This document shows, piece after piece, positions 6,284-12,998 of a stretch of 13,101 nucleotides of DNA (position 1 is the stretch's first letter; each line of letters begins with the position of its first letter). A program made the position numbers and the translations under genes. The notes under the pieces are model-generated. The model was given only the letters and a program-made list of their open reading frames with translations. It had not been told where the DNA came from and made no database searches. This DNA is from JBBRLG01 sp038231495 (GTDB lineage: Bacteria > Planctomycetota > Planctomycetia > Gemmatales > Gemmataceae): assembly GCA_038231495.1 (NCBI GenBank), contig JBBRLG010000162.1:1-13101 (forward strand), read 5' to 3'.

Positions 6284-6542
6284 ATACCTTCCTTTCACGA
6301 GAGTTCGCCTTGCGGGCGCTAATGATCCGGAAGCCTTCGCCTCGATCGGTATGGGATACAATCAATACGCGGTCCCGGTCGGAGGTTCCAATGATGATGA
6401 AGCGGTCTTCTTCAACCGAATGATCGGGGTCGGGAAACGTTACCGACAGTGGGTCGCCGAACACCGTTGCCGCTTCGTCGAAGGCGACCTTGTGTTTGTT
6501 GAGGTTTTGCGTTGCCTTGTTGTCCTCCCATTCAAATTCCAT
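6267..6542 (-). CDS. brnT: BrnT family (DUF497) toxin
   Basis: Type II toxin with a RelE-like fold; characterised BrnT is a ribonuclease that inhibits translation. The 91-residue product starts MEFEWEDNKATQNLNKHKVAF and contains EAATVFGDPLSVTFPDPDHS (about 23-42), the central strands RFIIIGTSDRDRVLIVSHT and the C-terminal RIISARKANSRERKVYEE (about 72-89), all typical of DUF497. A TTG-initiated extension to 6578 is possible, but family members begin at MEFEW, so 6542 is preferred. The antitoxin gene overlaps its 3' end. It lies 42 bp after the DUF167 gene on the same strand, so it could also receive read-through from the yggS operon. Confidence 0.9.
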   Translation of the reverse strand: MEFEWEDNKATQNLNKHKVAFDEAATVFGDPLSVTFPDPDHSVEEDRFIIIGTSDRDRVLIVSHTDRGEGFRIISARKANSRERKVYEEEN

Positions 6543-6584
6543 CGGTCTGACGAACCCCTTATTGGAGCGGCGCGGCAATCTAAC

Positions 6585-6884
6585 TTACTGCGGCAGCAGC
6601 GTGTTAATCAGGCTTTCCAACTCCGGCCGCGTCATGCCGCGGATCAGGAACTTCTTGTCGCGGCTCGTCTGGCCGCCGATCAGGTCGATTTGCGACCGCT
6701 TCAATCCCAGCGTATCGCGCAGCACCTCGATCAGGGCGTCGTTGGCGCGGCCGTCCTCCGGCGGGGCCGTCACCGCGATCTTGAGCGCGCCACCGTGCTC
6801 GCCGCCGACCGCCGCTTTCTTCGCCCCCGGCTGCGCATGCACCGGTAGGATACAACCCTCCGCGTGGTCCGTAATGTCGATCAT
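6585..6884 (-). CDS. DUF167 (YggU-like) protein
   Basis: Small conserved protein of unknown biochemical role. The 99-residue product shows the family core: VHAQPGAKKAAVGGEHGG (about 15-32), then LKIAVTAPPEDGRANDALIEVL (34-55), then a basic SRDKKFLIRG strand near 74-83. It overlaps the yggS-type gene by 4 bp (ATGA at 6881-6884), the same yggS-to-yggU neighbourhood seen in other bacteria, where both often sit with cell-division or proline-synthesis genes. The coupling suggests a shared transcript. No motif suggests an enzymatic reaction. Confidence 0.9.
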   Translation of the reverse strand: MIDITDHAEGCILPVHAQPGAKKAAVGGEHGGALKIAVTAPPEDGRANDALIEVLRDTLGLKRSQIDLIGGQTSRDKKFLIRGMTRPELESLINTLLPQ

Positions 6885-7600
6885 CGTTCCGCCTCCGTCA
6901 AGCCCTCGAACAGCACCGATCCCAGGCGCACCAGGGTCGCGCCTTCCTCGACTGCGACCTCAAAGTCGTTGCTCATGCCCATCGACAACTGCGGCAGCGC
7001 GTCCGCCGATCCCAGTTCGGTTCGCAGTCGGTCGCGCAGCGTTCGCAACAGCGCGAACGTGGGCCGGCAACGCTCGGGGTCCTCCTCGTAAGCCGCCATC
7101 GTCATTAGACCCACCACGCGAACTTGCCGCAAGGCAGTCACCGTGGAGATCAGACCCGGCACCTCTGTCGGCGTGAAGCCGTGCTTGTTCGCCTCGCGGC
7201 TGGCGTTGATTTCGAGCAGCACTTCAAGAGTGCTTTGCCGGCGAGTTGCCTCTTCCTCCAGCGCGGCGAGCAAGCGCAGACTGTCCACGGCATGAACTCG
7301 GCAAACGAGCGGTAACGTGCGTTCGATCTTGTTGCGCTGCAGGTGGCCGATGAGGTGCCAGCGCACCGCGGGCGGCAGCGCCGCGGCCTTGCGCCACAAC
7401 TCTTGCGGCCGGTTCTCGCCGAGGTCCAGGACGCCGAGCGCTGGCAGTAATTCCGTGACGGCGATGCCGACTGTCTTGGTGACGGCCACGAGCGTCACGT
7501 CGGCGCGCGACCGGCCGGCGCGCTCACATGCGGCGCGCAGCCGCACCTCCACCGCGGCGAGGCGGGAACGCAGCGTCGCTTGAAAAGGGAGGACGTTCAT
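6881..7600 (-). CDS. yggS: YggS-family pyridoxal-phosphate homeostasis protein
   Basis: PLP-binding TIM-barrel protein resembling the N-terminal half of alanine racemase; the family (YggS/PLPHP/PROSC) keeps free PLP and amino-acid pools in balance and has no confirmed catalysis. The 239-residue product shows the PLP lysine in LVAVTKT (Lys42), GENRPQELWRK (61-71), WHLIGHLQRNK (81-91), LLEINASREANKHGF (128-142) and the C-terminal phosphate-binding LSMGMSNDFEVAVEEGATLVRLG stretch from 205. The frame is open upstream to 7720, but the family begins near MNVLPFQATL, so ATG 7600 is chosen. It is first in a minus-strand run with DUF167 and possibly brnT, divergent from the DUF1015 gene. Confidence 0.94.
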   Translation of the reverse strand: MNVLPFQATLRSRLAAVEVRLRAACERAGRSRADVTLVAVTKTVGIAVTELLPALGVLDLGENRPQELWRKAAALPPAVRWHLIGHLQRNKIERTLPLVCRVHAVDSLRLLAALEEEATRRQSTLEVLLEINASREANKHGFTPTEVPGLISTVTALRQVRVVGLMTMAAYEEDPERCRPTFALLRTLRDRLRTELGSADALPQLSMGMSNDFEVAVEEGATLVRLGSVLFEGLTEAER

Positions 7601-7651
7601 CGGCAATTCCGGTTCAAAATCACCTCGCCCACAGCTTTGCCGCTTGCGGCT

Positions 7652-7680
7652 TTGCAATCCTTCACCCGACGCTCTAAGAT
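7652..7680 (+). promoter_or_regulatory. Candidate promoter for the DUF1015 gene
   Basis: TTGCAA (7652-7657), a 17-bp spacer and TAAGAT (7675-7680) resemble a sigma70 promoter (4 of 6 in each box). The start would fall about 45 nt before ATG 7733. The -10 sits in CTAAGATAAC, also present upstream of hemE. A GCTTTGC direct repeat (7634-7640, 7649-7655) overlaps the -35. Confidence 0.45.
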
Positions 7681-7732
7681 AACCGCCGCTGGATCGACCG
7701 TAAACAGGGCCTTCTCGCAAAGGATCAGGTGC

Positions 7733-9043
7733 ATGGCCGAGATTCGTGCTTTCCGTGGCGTCCGTTACGACCTGGGCCGCGTCGGCTCACTGGGCGACGT
7801 GGTCGCGCCGCCGTACGACGTGATCGACCCCGCCTTGCAACAGACCCTCTACGACCGCAGCCCCTACAACGTCATCCGCCTCATCCTCAACAAGGAATCA
7901 CCGGCCGACACCGCCGCCGACAACCGCTATGCGCGCGCCGCCGACACGCTGCGTACCTGGCAGGCCGACGACGTGCTGCGGGCCGACTCCGCCCGGTCGC
8001 TGTACGTCTACCACCAGGATTTTGAAGTCGAGGGCACGAGCTTCACGCGCCGCGGCTTCCTGGCCCGCGTCCGGCTGGAACCGTTCGGCACCGGCCGCAT
8101 CTACGCGCATGAAGAGACGATGCCCGGCCCCAAGGCGGATCGCCTGAAACTCTTCCACGCGACCGCGATGAACCTCAGCCCGATCTTCGGCCTGTATCCC
8201 GACGCCGACGACGCGGTGATGAAGAAACTCGATGCCCTGACCAGCCGTACGCTGCCCTTGCAGGCCACCGACCACCTCGGCGTCGTGAGCAAGCTGTGGC
8301 CGATCGCGGACCAGCACGTCGTCAGCGCCGTGACGGGCTTGCTCGGACCCAAGCCGGTCTTCATCGCCGACGGCCACCACCGCTACGAAACCGGTCTGCG
8401 CTATTTGCAGGAGAAGCGCGACAGCGGCGAGGTCCTCGACGACGAAGCGCCCGCCAACTTTATCCTGATGATGCTCGTCAGCATGGGCGATCCGGGACTG
8501 CTTATCCTGCCGACGCACCGGCTGGTCTCCGGCATCCCGGACTTGAACGCCGACCAGCTGGCGGCAATCCTGCAACCCTATTTCCAGGTCGAAAAGGTCG
8601 GCACCGGCGACCAGGGCGCGCGCGACGCCTGGGAGCTGATCGAGGCGGACGGCGGCCAGGAGATGCTGGGCTTCGGCACGGTGGCCGACGGCGTTTGGCA
8701 GACGGCCCGGCTCCTGAAGCCCGACGTGATGGCCCAGCTGGCGGCAGCCCACAGCCCTAAGTGGCGCGGCCTAGCGGTAAGTGTGCTACACGTCCTGGTA
8801 CTCGACCACCTGCTGACGAAGGCGTTAAAATCTAAACCGGAGTGCAAATACGTCCATTTGCTGCGCGAAGTGACGGAGGCGGTAACGGCCAAGCAGTGCA
8901 AGGTGGCGGTGTTGGTGCCGCCGGCGACGATGGACCACGTCGAGCAGATCGCCGGCAACCTCGAAAAGATGCCGCCGAAATCGACGTACTTCTACCCCAA
9001 GCTGCTCAGCGGGCTGGTGTTCAACCCCCTGAAGGGTAGCTAA
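7733..9043 (+). CDS. DUF1015 family protein
   Basis: Conserved protein of 436 residues with the family landmarks in order: VVAPPYDVID (about 23-32), YNVIRLIL (45-52), HEETMPGPKADRL (126-138), LSPIFGLY (148-155), the hallmark VFIADGHHRYETGLRY (209-224) and LPTHRLV (259-265). Some DUF1015 members have been linked to phosphorylation of free serine, but I cannot assign that activity from this sequence. ATG 7733 has AAAGGA (7719-7724) eight bases upstream; the frame opens earlier at 7580, but that part would overlap the divergent yggS and its promoter region. No signal peptide or membrane segment is visible, so it should be cytoplasmic. It is transcribed divergently from yggS and ends before a convergent small membrane-protein gene. 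Confidence 0.92.
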   Translation: MAEIRAFRGVRYDLGRVGSLGDVVAPPYDVIDPALQQTLYDRSPYNVIRLILNKESPADTAADNRYARAADTLRTWQADDVLRADSARSLYVYHQDFEVEGTSFTRRGFLARVRLEPFGTGRIYAHEETMPGPKADRLKLFHATAMNLSPIFGLYPDADDAVMKKLDALTSRTLPLQATDHLGVVSKLWPIADQHVVSAVTGLLGPKPVFIADGHHRYETGLRYLQEKRDSGEVLDDEAPANFILMMLVSMGDPGLLILPTHRLVSGIPDLNADQLAAILQPYFQVEKVGTGDQGARDAWELIEADGGQEMLGFGTVADGVWQTARLLKPDVMAQLAAAHSPKWRGLAVSVLHVLVLDHLLTKALKSKPECKYVHLLREVTEAVTAKQCKVAVLVPPATMDHVEQIAGNLEKMPPKSTYFYPKLLSGLVFNPLKGS

Positions 9044-9066
9044 CGTTATTGGAGGAAGCGAACTCG

Positions 9067-9387
9067 TTAGGCGGGCGGGTCGCCCTCCGGTCGCTGGGCC
9101 GGTTCGTCGCCGAAATTGAAATTGGGGTCCGGCGGCTCGCGGCGGACCGGCGGTGCGTTGCGGGCGTAGCGCCGTTCGAGCCAGGCGTGGTACGCGGCGT
9201 CGCGGGCGCTGCGGCTCATGCGCCGGCCCCACCAGCGCACCACGTTATACGCCGAGAAGAGCAGCATCAGCCAGCCCGGCGACCAGCCCACGCCGCGAAG
9301 CACCCACGCGGAATCACCGCTATAGGTGTCGTAGACGATCAGCCCGACGCCCGCCACGAACCAGAAGACGGCCAAGCCCAGATACAT
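9067..9387 (-). CDS. Small two-helix membrane protein of unknown function
   Basis: The 106-residue product has two hydrophobic segments, LGLAVFWFVAGVGLIVYD (about 3-20) and SPGWLMLLFSAYNVVRWW (about 36-53), joined by a short loop with TYSGDSAW. A basic region (GRRMSRSARDAAYHAWLERRYAR) and a disordered Pro/Asp/Glu-rich tail (PDPNFNFGDEPAQRPEGDPPA) follow. Positive residues after the second helix suggest that the tail is cytoplasmic. It is convergent with the DUF1015 gene (23 bp apart) and divergent from the rraA-like gene. I do not recognise the family; the hydrophobic pattern supports a real membrane protein. Confidence 0.7.
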   Translation of the reverse strand: MYLGLAVFWFVAGVGLIVYDTYSGDSAWVLRGVGWSPGWLMLLFSAYNVVRWWGRRMSRSARDAAYHAWLERRYARNAPPVRREPPDPNFNFGDEPAQRPEGDPPA

Positions 9388-9504
9388 TGCCTTGCCCTCG
9401 TGCCGCCTTCATTGTTCCGCGAGCGGACGCCGAACGCAACCGCGCCCGGCCCCTTTCCGACAATTTTGCTTCACCTATTTTCGGAACCCCTTCGGAGGCA
9501 TTCC

Positions 9505-10242
9505 ATGACCGCCATTCCCGCACTCGCCGCCGCCGATCTCGACCTGCTTCGCCGCTATGATACGCCGACCGTCTGCAACGTTGTCGAACTGTTCGACCGG
9601 CGCTCGCGGGCGGGCGGCTACCTGGACGGCCGCATTCAGGCCTGTTATCCGGCGCTGTCGCCGATGGTCGGCTACGCCAGCACGGCGACGTTTCGCTCGG
9701 CCGCGCCGCCGCGCACCGGCAACGCTTACTCCGGGTTGGTCGAGCAAGTCGCGTCGTTTGCCGGGTTGCCGGGGCCGGCCGTCGTCGTCTTTCAGGACCT
9801 CGACCAGCCGGTCGCTGCCGCGACGTTCGGCGAAGTGATGTGTACCACCTACAAGGCGTTCGGCGCGGTCGGCCTGATAACGAGCGGTGCCGGCCGCGAC
9901 CTCGACCAGGTGGAGGCAATCCACTTTCCGTGCTTCACGGGCGGCACGATGTGTGCGCACGGCTACTGTCATTTCCCAGCGCTCGACGTGCCGGTTCACG
10001 TCGGCGGCGTGACGGTGCATCCGGGCGACCTGCTGCACGGCGACCGCAACGGCGTGACGACGATCCCGCACGAAATCGCGTCGGCGGTGGCCCACGCCTG
10101 TGCGGACTACATGACCGCCGAGGCGATCGTGATGGACTATCTGCGGTCAGGCAAGGTCGATCCGAAGGGTTATGCGGCGGCGCGCAACGCCTGCAAGGAG
10201 CAGATCGACACATTAGGCCGACGGCTGAAGGGCCACGCGTAA
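9505..10242 (+). CDS. RraA / HMG-aldolase superfamily protein
   Basis: Member of the superfamily that includes RraA (inhibitor of RNase E) and class II 4-hydroxy-4-methyl-2-oxoglutarate aldolases; which activity applies cannot be read off. The 245-residue product has the family DTPTVCNVVELF (19-30) near the start, GEVMCTTYKAFGAVGLITSG (109-128), the divalent-metal/substrate motif GAGRD (128-132, Arg131 and Asp132) and the phosphate/metal-side loop GDLLHGDRNGVTTIP (174-188). A G-x-x-RD plus GDxNGV layout is more typical of aldolase-like than of strict RraA proteins. ATG 9505 has GGAGG (9494-9498) six bases upstream, a strong start. It ends 3 bp before a long perfect palindrome. Confidence 0.9.
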   Translation: MTAIPALAAADLDLLRRYDTPTVCNVVELFDRRSRAGGYLDGRIQACYPALSPMVGYASTATFRSAAPPRTGNAYSGLVEQVASFAGLPGPAVVVFQDLDQPVAAATFGEVMCTTYKAFGAVGLITSGAGRDLDQVEAIHFPCFTGGTMCAHGYCHFPALDVPVHVGGVTVHPGDLLHGDRNGVTTIPHEIASAVAHACADYMTAEAIVMDYLRSGKVDPKGYAAARNACKEQIDTLGRRLKGHA

Positions 10243-10245
10243 GCG

Positions 10246-10357
10246 AAGACGAGAAACCACGGAATACACGGAACACACGGAAAAAAGACCGAAAGGCAAT
10301 TACCTCTTCTTCGGTCTTTTTTCCGTGTGTTCCGTGTATTCCGTGGTTTCTCGTCTT
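10246..10357. repeat. Perfect 48-bp inverted repeat built of CACGGAA units
   Basis: Arms 10246-10293 and 10310-10357 are fully complementary (48 of 48) with a 16-nt loop. Each arm holds three 9-bp tandem units CACGGAATA, CACGGAACA, CACGGAAAA (left: 10258-10284) next to a GACCGAA end. It begins 3 bp after the rraA-like stop and ends 20 bp before the sulfatase-fold start, leaving the ribosome-binding region free. The transcript would form a very stable rod, a possible RNase III target or transcriptional insulator. Similar CCACGGAA repeats are, from memory, scattered in planctomycete genomes. Confidence 0.95.
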
Positions 10358-10377
10358 TGGGTGGGTAGAATTCAGGC

Positions 10378-11772
10378 ATGAAAGTTCTCGTCATCGTCGC
10401 CCGTGGATTGCAGGCCGGCGCGCTCAGCTGCTACGGCAATTCCTGGATCGAGTCGCCGAACCTCGACTTCCTTGCGTCGGAGGGCATCGTCTTCGATTGG
10501 CACCTCGCCGACGCCGTGGACGCCGACGACGTGCGCCGCGTCTGGCGCTCCGGGCGCTACCACCTGCCCCCCCTGACCGCGACCGACACGCCTCCGTCCG
10601 GCACAGACGCCGACTTGCTCACGGCACTACGCGCGCGCAAGATTTATACCTGCCTGGTCCGTGACGGCAGCCACCCGGCACCCGTGGCTTTCGATGAAGG
10701 TTGGGATGAAGTCCAGTGCGTTGCGCCGCCCCCGCCCGAAAGCGAAGACACGCCGCTAACGCGCACCCTGGACGTGGCGCGGGCGGCGTTGAAGCAGCTT
10801 GCGAATCGGGCCGATTGGCTATTGTGGGTGGAGTTGGCGACGCCCCTGCCGCCGTGGGACGTGCCGCGGGACTTTCGCGACCCGTACTTCACTCCGGCCC
10901 CCGTCGAGATGGTCGAAGAGGCTGACGACGAAGACGACGTTGAGGGCGAGGAAGTGGAAGTGGTCGAAGAGGTCGAAGACGAAGCAATCGCGCCGCCCGC
11001 CGGTGAAGAGGAAGAGGAAGCCGAAATCCTGGAGCCGATCGACGGCGTGATGACAGGCCCGATCGACCCGCGCGACGACACGCTGTTTTTGCGGTTGCAG
11101 AGCAGCTACGCCGCGGCAGTGTCGTATTTGGACGCGGGGATTGGCCGCCTCGTAGAAGACCTCGGCGACCGGGCCGATGACGTGGTGTTGCTGATAACGT
11201 CGGACTCCGGCCAGCAACTCGGCGAGCACGGCGTCGTCGGCCCGGTGCGGCCGTGGTTGCACGAGGAGGTTATCCATCTACCGCTGCTCGTGTGCTTGCC
11301 CGGCGGCGCGGAAGCGGGGCGGCGCGTTACGGCGCTGACGCAACCGGTGGACCTGGCACCGACACTGGCAGACGTGTTCGAGGTGGAATTGCCGTCCGCG
11401 CACGGCTACAGCCTGGTGCCGCTGCTGCAAGGCGACGCGGAACAGGTCCGCGACTACGCCGTTGCCGGAAACCGCCTGGGGAACGAAGCGGAGTGGTGCT
11501 TGCGGACACTCGATAGGTCGTTGCTGTTGCCCGCGCCGCGGGCAGGGGCCGCGGATGCACGTTCGACGCAGCTCTATGTAAAGCCCGACGACCGCGGTGA
11601 GGTCAACAACGTCGTGCAGCACGAGCCGGAGTTGATCGAACGATTAGAGAAGACCTTGCGGGCGTTCGTGACAGCCAGTTGTCAGCCTGGAGCGCTCGCC
11701 GTGCCGCCACTGGAGGAGCCGGAAAGTGCCGAGAGTGTTGCAACGACGACGAGCGAGAAGGGGGCAGAATGA
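10378..11772 (+). CDS. Sulfatase-fold protein lacking catalytic residues (predicted pseudoenzyme)
   Basis: The 464-residue product follows the sulfatase/alkaline-phosphatase fold: KVLVIVARGLQAGALSCYG (2-20), ESPNLDFLASEGIVFD (25-40), TSDSGQQLGEHG (274-285) and TQPVDLAPTLADVF (321-334). Key residues of active sulfatases are absent. The usual metal-binding DD after the first strand is AR, the C/S-x-P-S-R formylglycine motif is replaced by a DADDVRRVW-like segment near 48-56, and TSDHG is TSDSG. About residues 180-220 form a very acidic low-complexity insert (runs such as EADDEDD, EEEEEAE). There is no signal peptide, unlike most planctomycete sulfatases, so it is probably cytoplasmic. A structural, binding or regulatory role is inferred. 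The start is ATG 10378, with only a weak ribosome site (GGGTGGG, 10359-10365). Confidence 0.85.
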   Translation: MKVLVIVARGLQAGALSCYGNSWIESPNLDFLASEGIVFDWHLADAVDADDVRRVWRSGRYHLPPLTATDTPPSGTDADLLTALRARKIYTCLVRDGSHPAPVAFDEGWDEVQCVAPPPPESEDTPLTRTLDVARAALKQLANRADWLLWVELATPLPPWDVPRDFRDPYFTPAPVEMVEEADDEDDVEGEEVEVVEEVEDEAIAPPAGEEEEEAEILEPIDGVMTGPIDPRDDTLFLRLQSSYAAAVSYLDAGIGRLVEDLGDRADDVVLLITSDSGQQLGEHGVVGPVRPWLHEEVIHLPLLVCLPGGAEAGRRVTALTQPVDLAPTLADVFEVELPSAHGYSLVPLLQGDAEQVRDYAVAGNRLGNEAEWCLRTLDRSLLLPAPRAGAADARSTQLYVKPDDRGEVNNVVQHEPELIERLEKTLRAFVTASCQPGALAVPPLEEPESAESVATTTSEKGAE

Positions 11773-11809
11773 GTACCGTACGCCTGGTAGACGAGAACAG
11801 ACCCCACGG

Positions 11810-12451
11810 TTAGTCAAGTATCACTTTCCTGAAAGTCAGTGATACTCGCCTGGCCCGCCGAATCAATTTGTTCTGATACTGGTCCGTCTTTCTTGACGGG
11901 ATGCCGTGAAGCCAAGCGTGTCGGGCCTCATCTTGCAGAACGACAAGGCTTTTTGACTCAAGCAGAAGCGGGACCACTTGCCGCGTCTGCTTGTGAGTGA
12001 ATTCCATGACACAAGGTGAACCCAGGCTGAGAGAGATGATGGTATCCGTGAAGCATGGCTGGCAGTCAATGTGATTAGCGATCCCTTGCCCTGGAAGGTA
12101 TTCGTTTACAATGACCTGATCGGGTCGTTCAGGGGTCAAGCGCCGTTCACAGAGGATGTCGGCAATTTCTTCGGCCCAATCCGGCAGCGGGCCGATGCGC
12201 ATGGCATAATCGACGTGCCGGGACTTGTAATCGTACTTGTATCCGTAGTGCTGAACCCGGCGCTTCAAGTCTGTCAGCCACGGTTGGGAATCGACTTGCC
12301 GCAACAGTTCGGCGTGTTTCTCTTGGTCGATGAAGTCCCGGAGGTACTTCAATCCAACGATGGCGGATACGTCGGGAATTGGGAGCGTGGGTTGTTGAAC
12401 ATCTTCCGCCAAGTTGTCAAACAGGCTTCGCTGCCGGATCGTCGAATCCAT
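11810..12451 (-). CDS. AlkB-family 2-oxoglutarate/Fe(II) dioxygenase
   Basis: Oxidative demethylase-type enzyme; relatives repair alkylated bases in DNA or RNA or modify tRNA or protein. In the 213-residue product the N-terminal part (GLKYLRDFIDQEKHAELLRQV, 33-53, then WLTDLKRRVQHYGYKY) is typical of the AlkB lid. The iron site is H127-x-D129 in ANHIDCQP, the distal histidine is in LHGIP (His182), and the 2-oxoglutarate arginine lies in RRVSLTFRKV (Arg202, with Ser204, Thr206, Arg208, matching R-x-x-x-T-x-R). ATG 12451 has AGGGGA six bases upstream. It starts 10 bp after the stop of the 12462-12959 gene, so the two form an operon. It lies convergent to the sulfatase-fold gene. Composition is less GC-rich than the neighbours, suggesting acquisition. 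Substrate unknown. Confidence 0.9.
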   Translation of the reverse strand: MDSTIRQRSLFDNLAEDVQQPTLPIPDVSAIVGLKYLRDFIDQEKHAELLRQVDSQPWLTDLKRRVQHYGYKYDYKSRHVDYAMRIGPLPDWAEEIADILCERRLTPERPDQVIVNEYLPGQGIANHIDCQPCFTDTIISLSLGSPCVMEFTHKQTRQVVPLLLESKSLVVLQDEARHAWLHGIPSRKTDQYQNKLIRRARRVSLTFRKVILD

Positions 12452-12461
12452 CTTTGGTCCC

Positions 12462-12959
12462 CTAGAATGGGATGATGTCGTCGGACGCCATCCACTTGCG
12501 GTTCAGCAAGAATTCACGGCGCAACTTGATAGGAGTCAGTTGCCCGTGCTCTCTCCCTGTCACGTCCCAATAGTAGACAACCTCGCAGTCCTTCGACAAC
12601 CCCTGTAATTCCTTCACCCCGTTCTTGAACCGTTCCCACTTTGTATTCAACCCGTCACTGTAGGGATTCTGGAAAACGAGACAGACCTTATCGCTCGCAA
12701 GGTGGTTCTTGAGAAGCCCTGAGACGAACGAAATCAGACCCCCTTCTTGCAACTGATGGCTGGCCGCTTTCATGAATGCCTTGGTAGGGAAACCGGCCCC
12801 GGTTGAAGGCTGCTCGGCCTGGCGGAGCCGTTCGCGATTGGTGAAGTTGTCAAGCTTCAGGTCGAAGTTCGCGCGTACCAGACCAAAAACGGTCCCCGTT
12901 ATAGCTTGATCGTGCCTGGTTCGGTTGAAGGCGAGTTCTAAGGGTAAGGGTGTTGGCAA
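12462..12959 (-). CDS. Uncharacterised protein upstream of alkB-like gene; 5' end uncertain or broken
   Basis: I do not recognise the family. The convincing part begins around residue 25 of the longest form (GLVRANFDLKLDNFTNRERLRQ) and runs through GAGFPTKAFMKAASHQLQEGG (54-74), NHLASDKVCLVFQNPYSDG (86-103), WERFKNGVKELQGLSKDCEVVYYWDVTG (108-135) and ends KLRREFLLNRKWMASDDIIPF. It is a soluble alpha/beta protein, probably cytoplasmic. The longest form uses TTG 12959 without a ribosome site; the only in-frame ATG (12773) would cut into the core. Upstream the frame closes at 13005-13007, and two 16-bp-period repeats lie in that gap, so the 5' end may be frameshifted. It leads directly into the alkB-like gene (10 bp). 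Confidence 0.6.
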   Translation of the reverse strand: MPTPLPLELAFNRTRHDQAITGTVFGLVRANFDLKLDNFTNRERLRQAEQPSTGAGFPTKAFMKAASHQLQEGGLISFVSGLLKNHLASDKVCLVFQNPYSDGLNTKWERFKNGVKELQGLSKDCEVVYYWDVTGREHGQLTPIKLRREFLLNRKWMASDDIIPF

Positions 12960-12961
12960 GG

Positions 12962-12991
12962 TTGGCGAGGGTCGAGATTGGCGAGGGTCGA
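12962..12991. repeat. Short tandem repeat, 16-bp period
   Basis: TTGGCGAGGGTCGA occurs at 12962-12975 and 12978-12991, spaced by 16 bp; a third partial copy (TTGGCAAGG) begins nearby at 12955. It lies just before the putative start of 12462-12959. A unit of 16 bp is not a multiple of three, so gain or loss of one copy shifts any reading frame across it. Confidence 0.8.
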
Positions 12992-12998
12992 TTGTGGG

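Noticed and set aside
7898..8752. A 284-codon minus-strand frame opposite the DUF1015 gene
   Set aside because: Shadow frame; the plus-strand protein has clear family motifs throughout.
10246..10357. CRISPR-like array
   Set aside because: The repeats are contiguous 9-mers inside one palindrome, with no spacers and no cas genes.
9840..10664. Plus-strand frame running through the rraA-like end, the palindrome and the sulfatase start
   Set aside because: It crosses the inverted repeat and two real genes in the wrong frame; low-complexity Arg-rich product.
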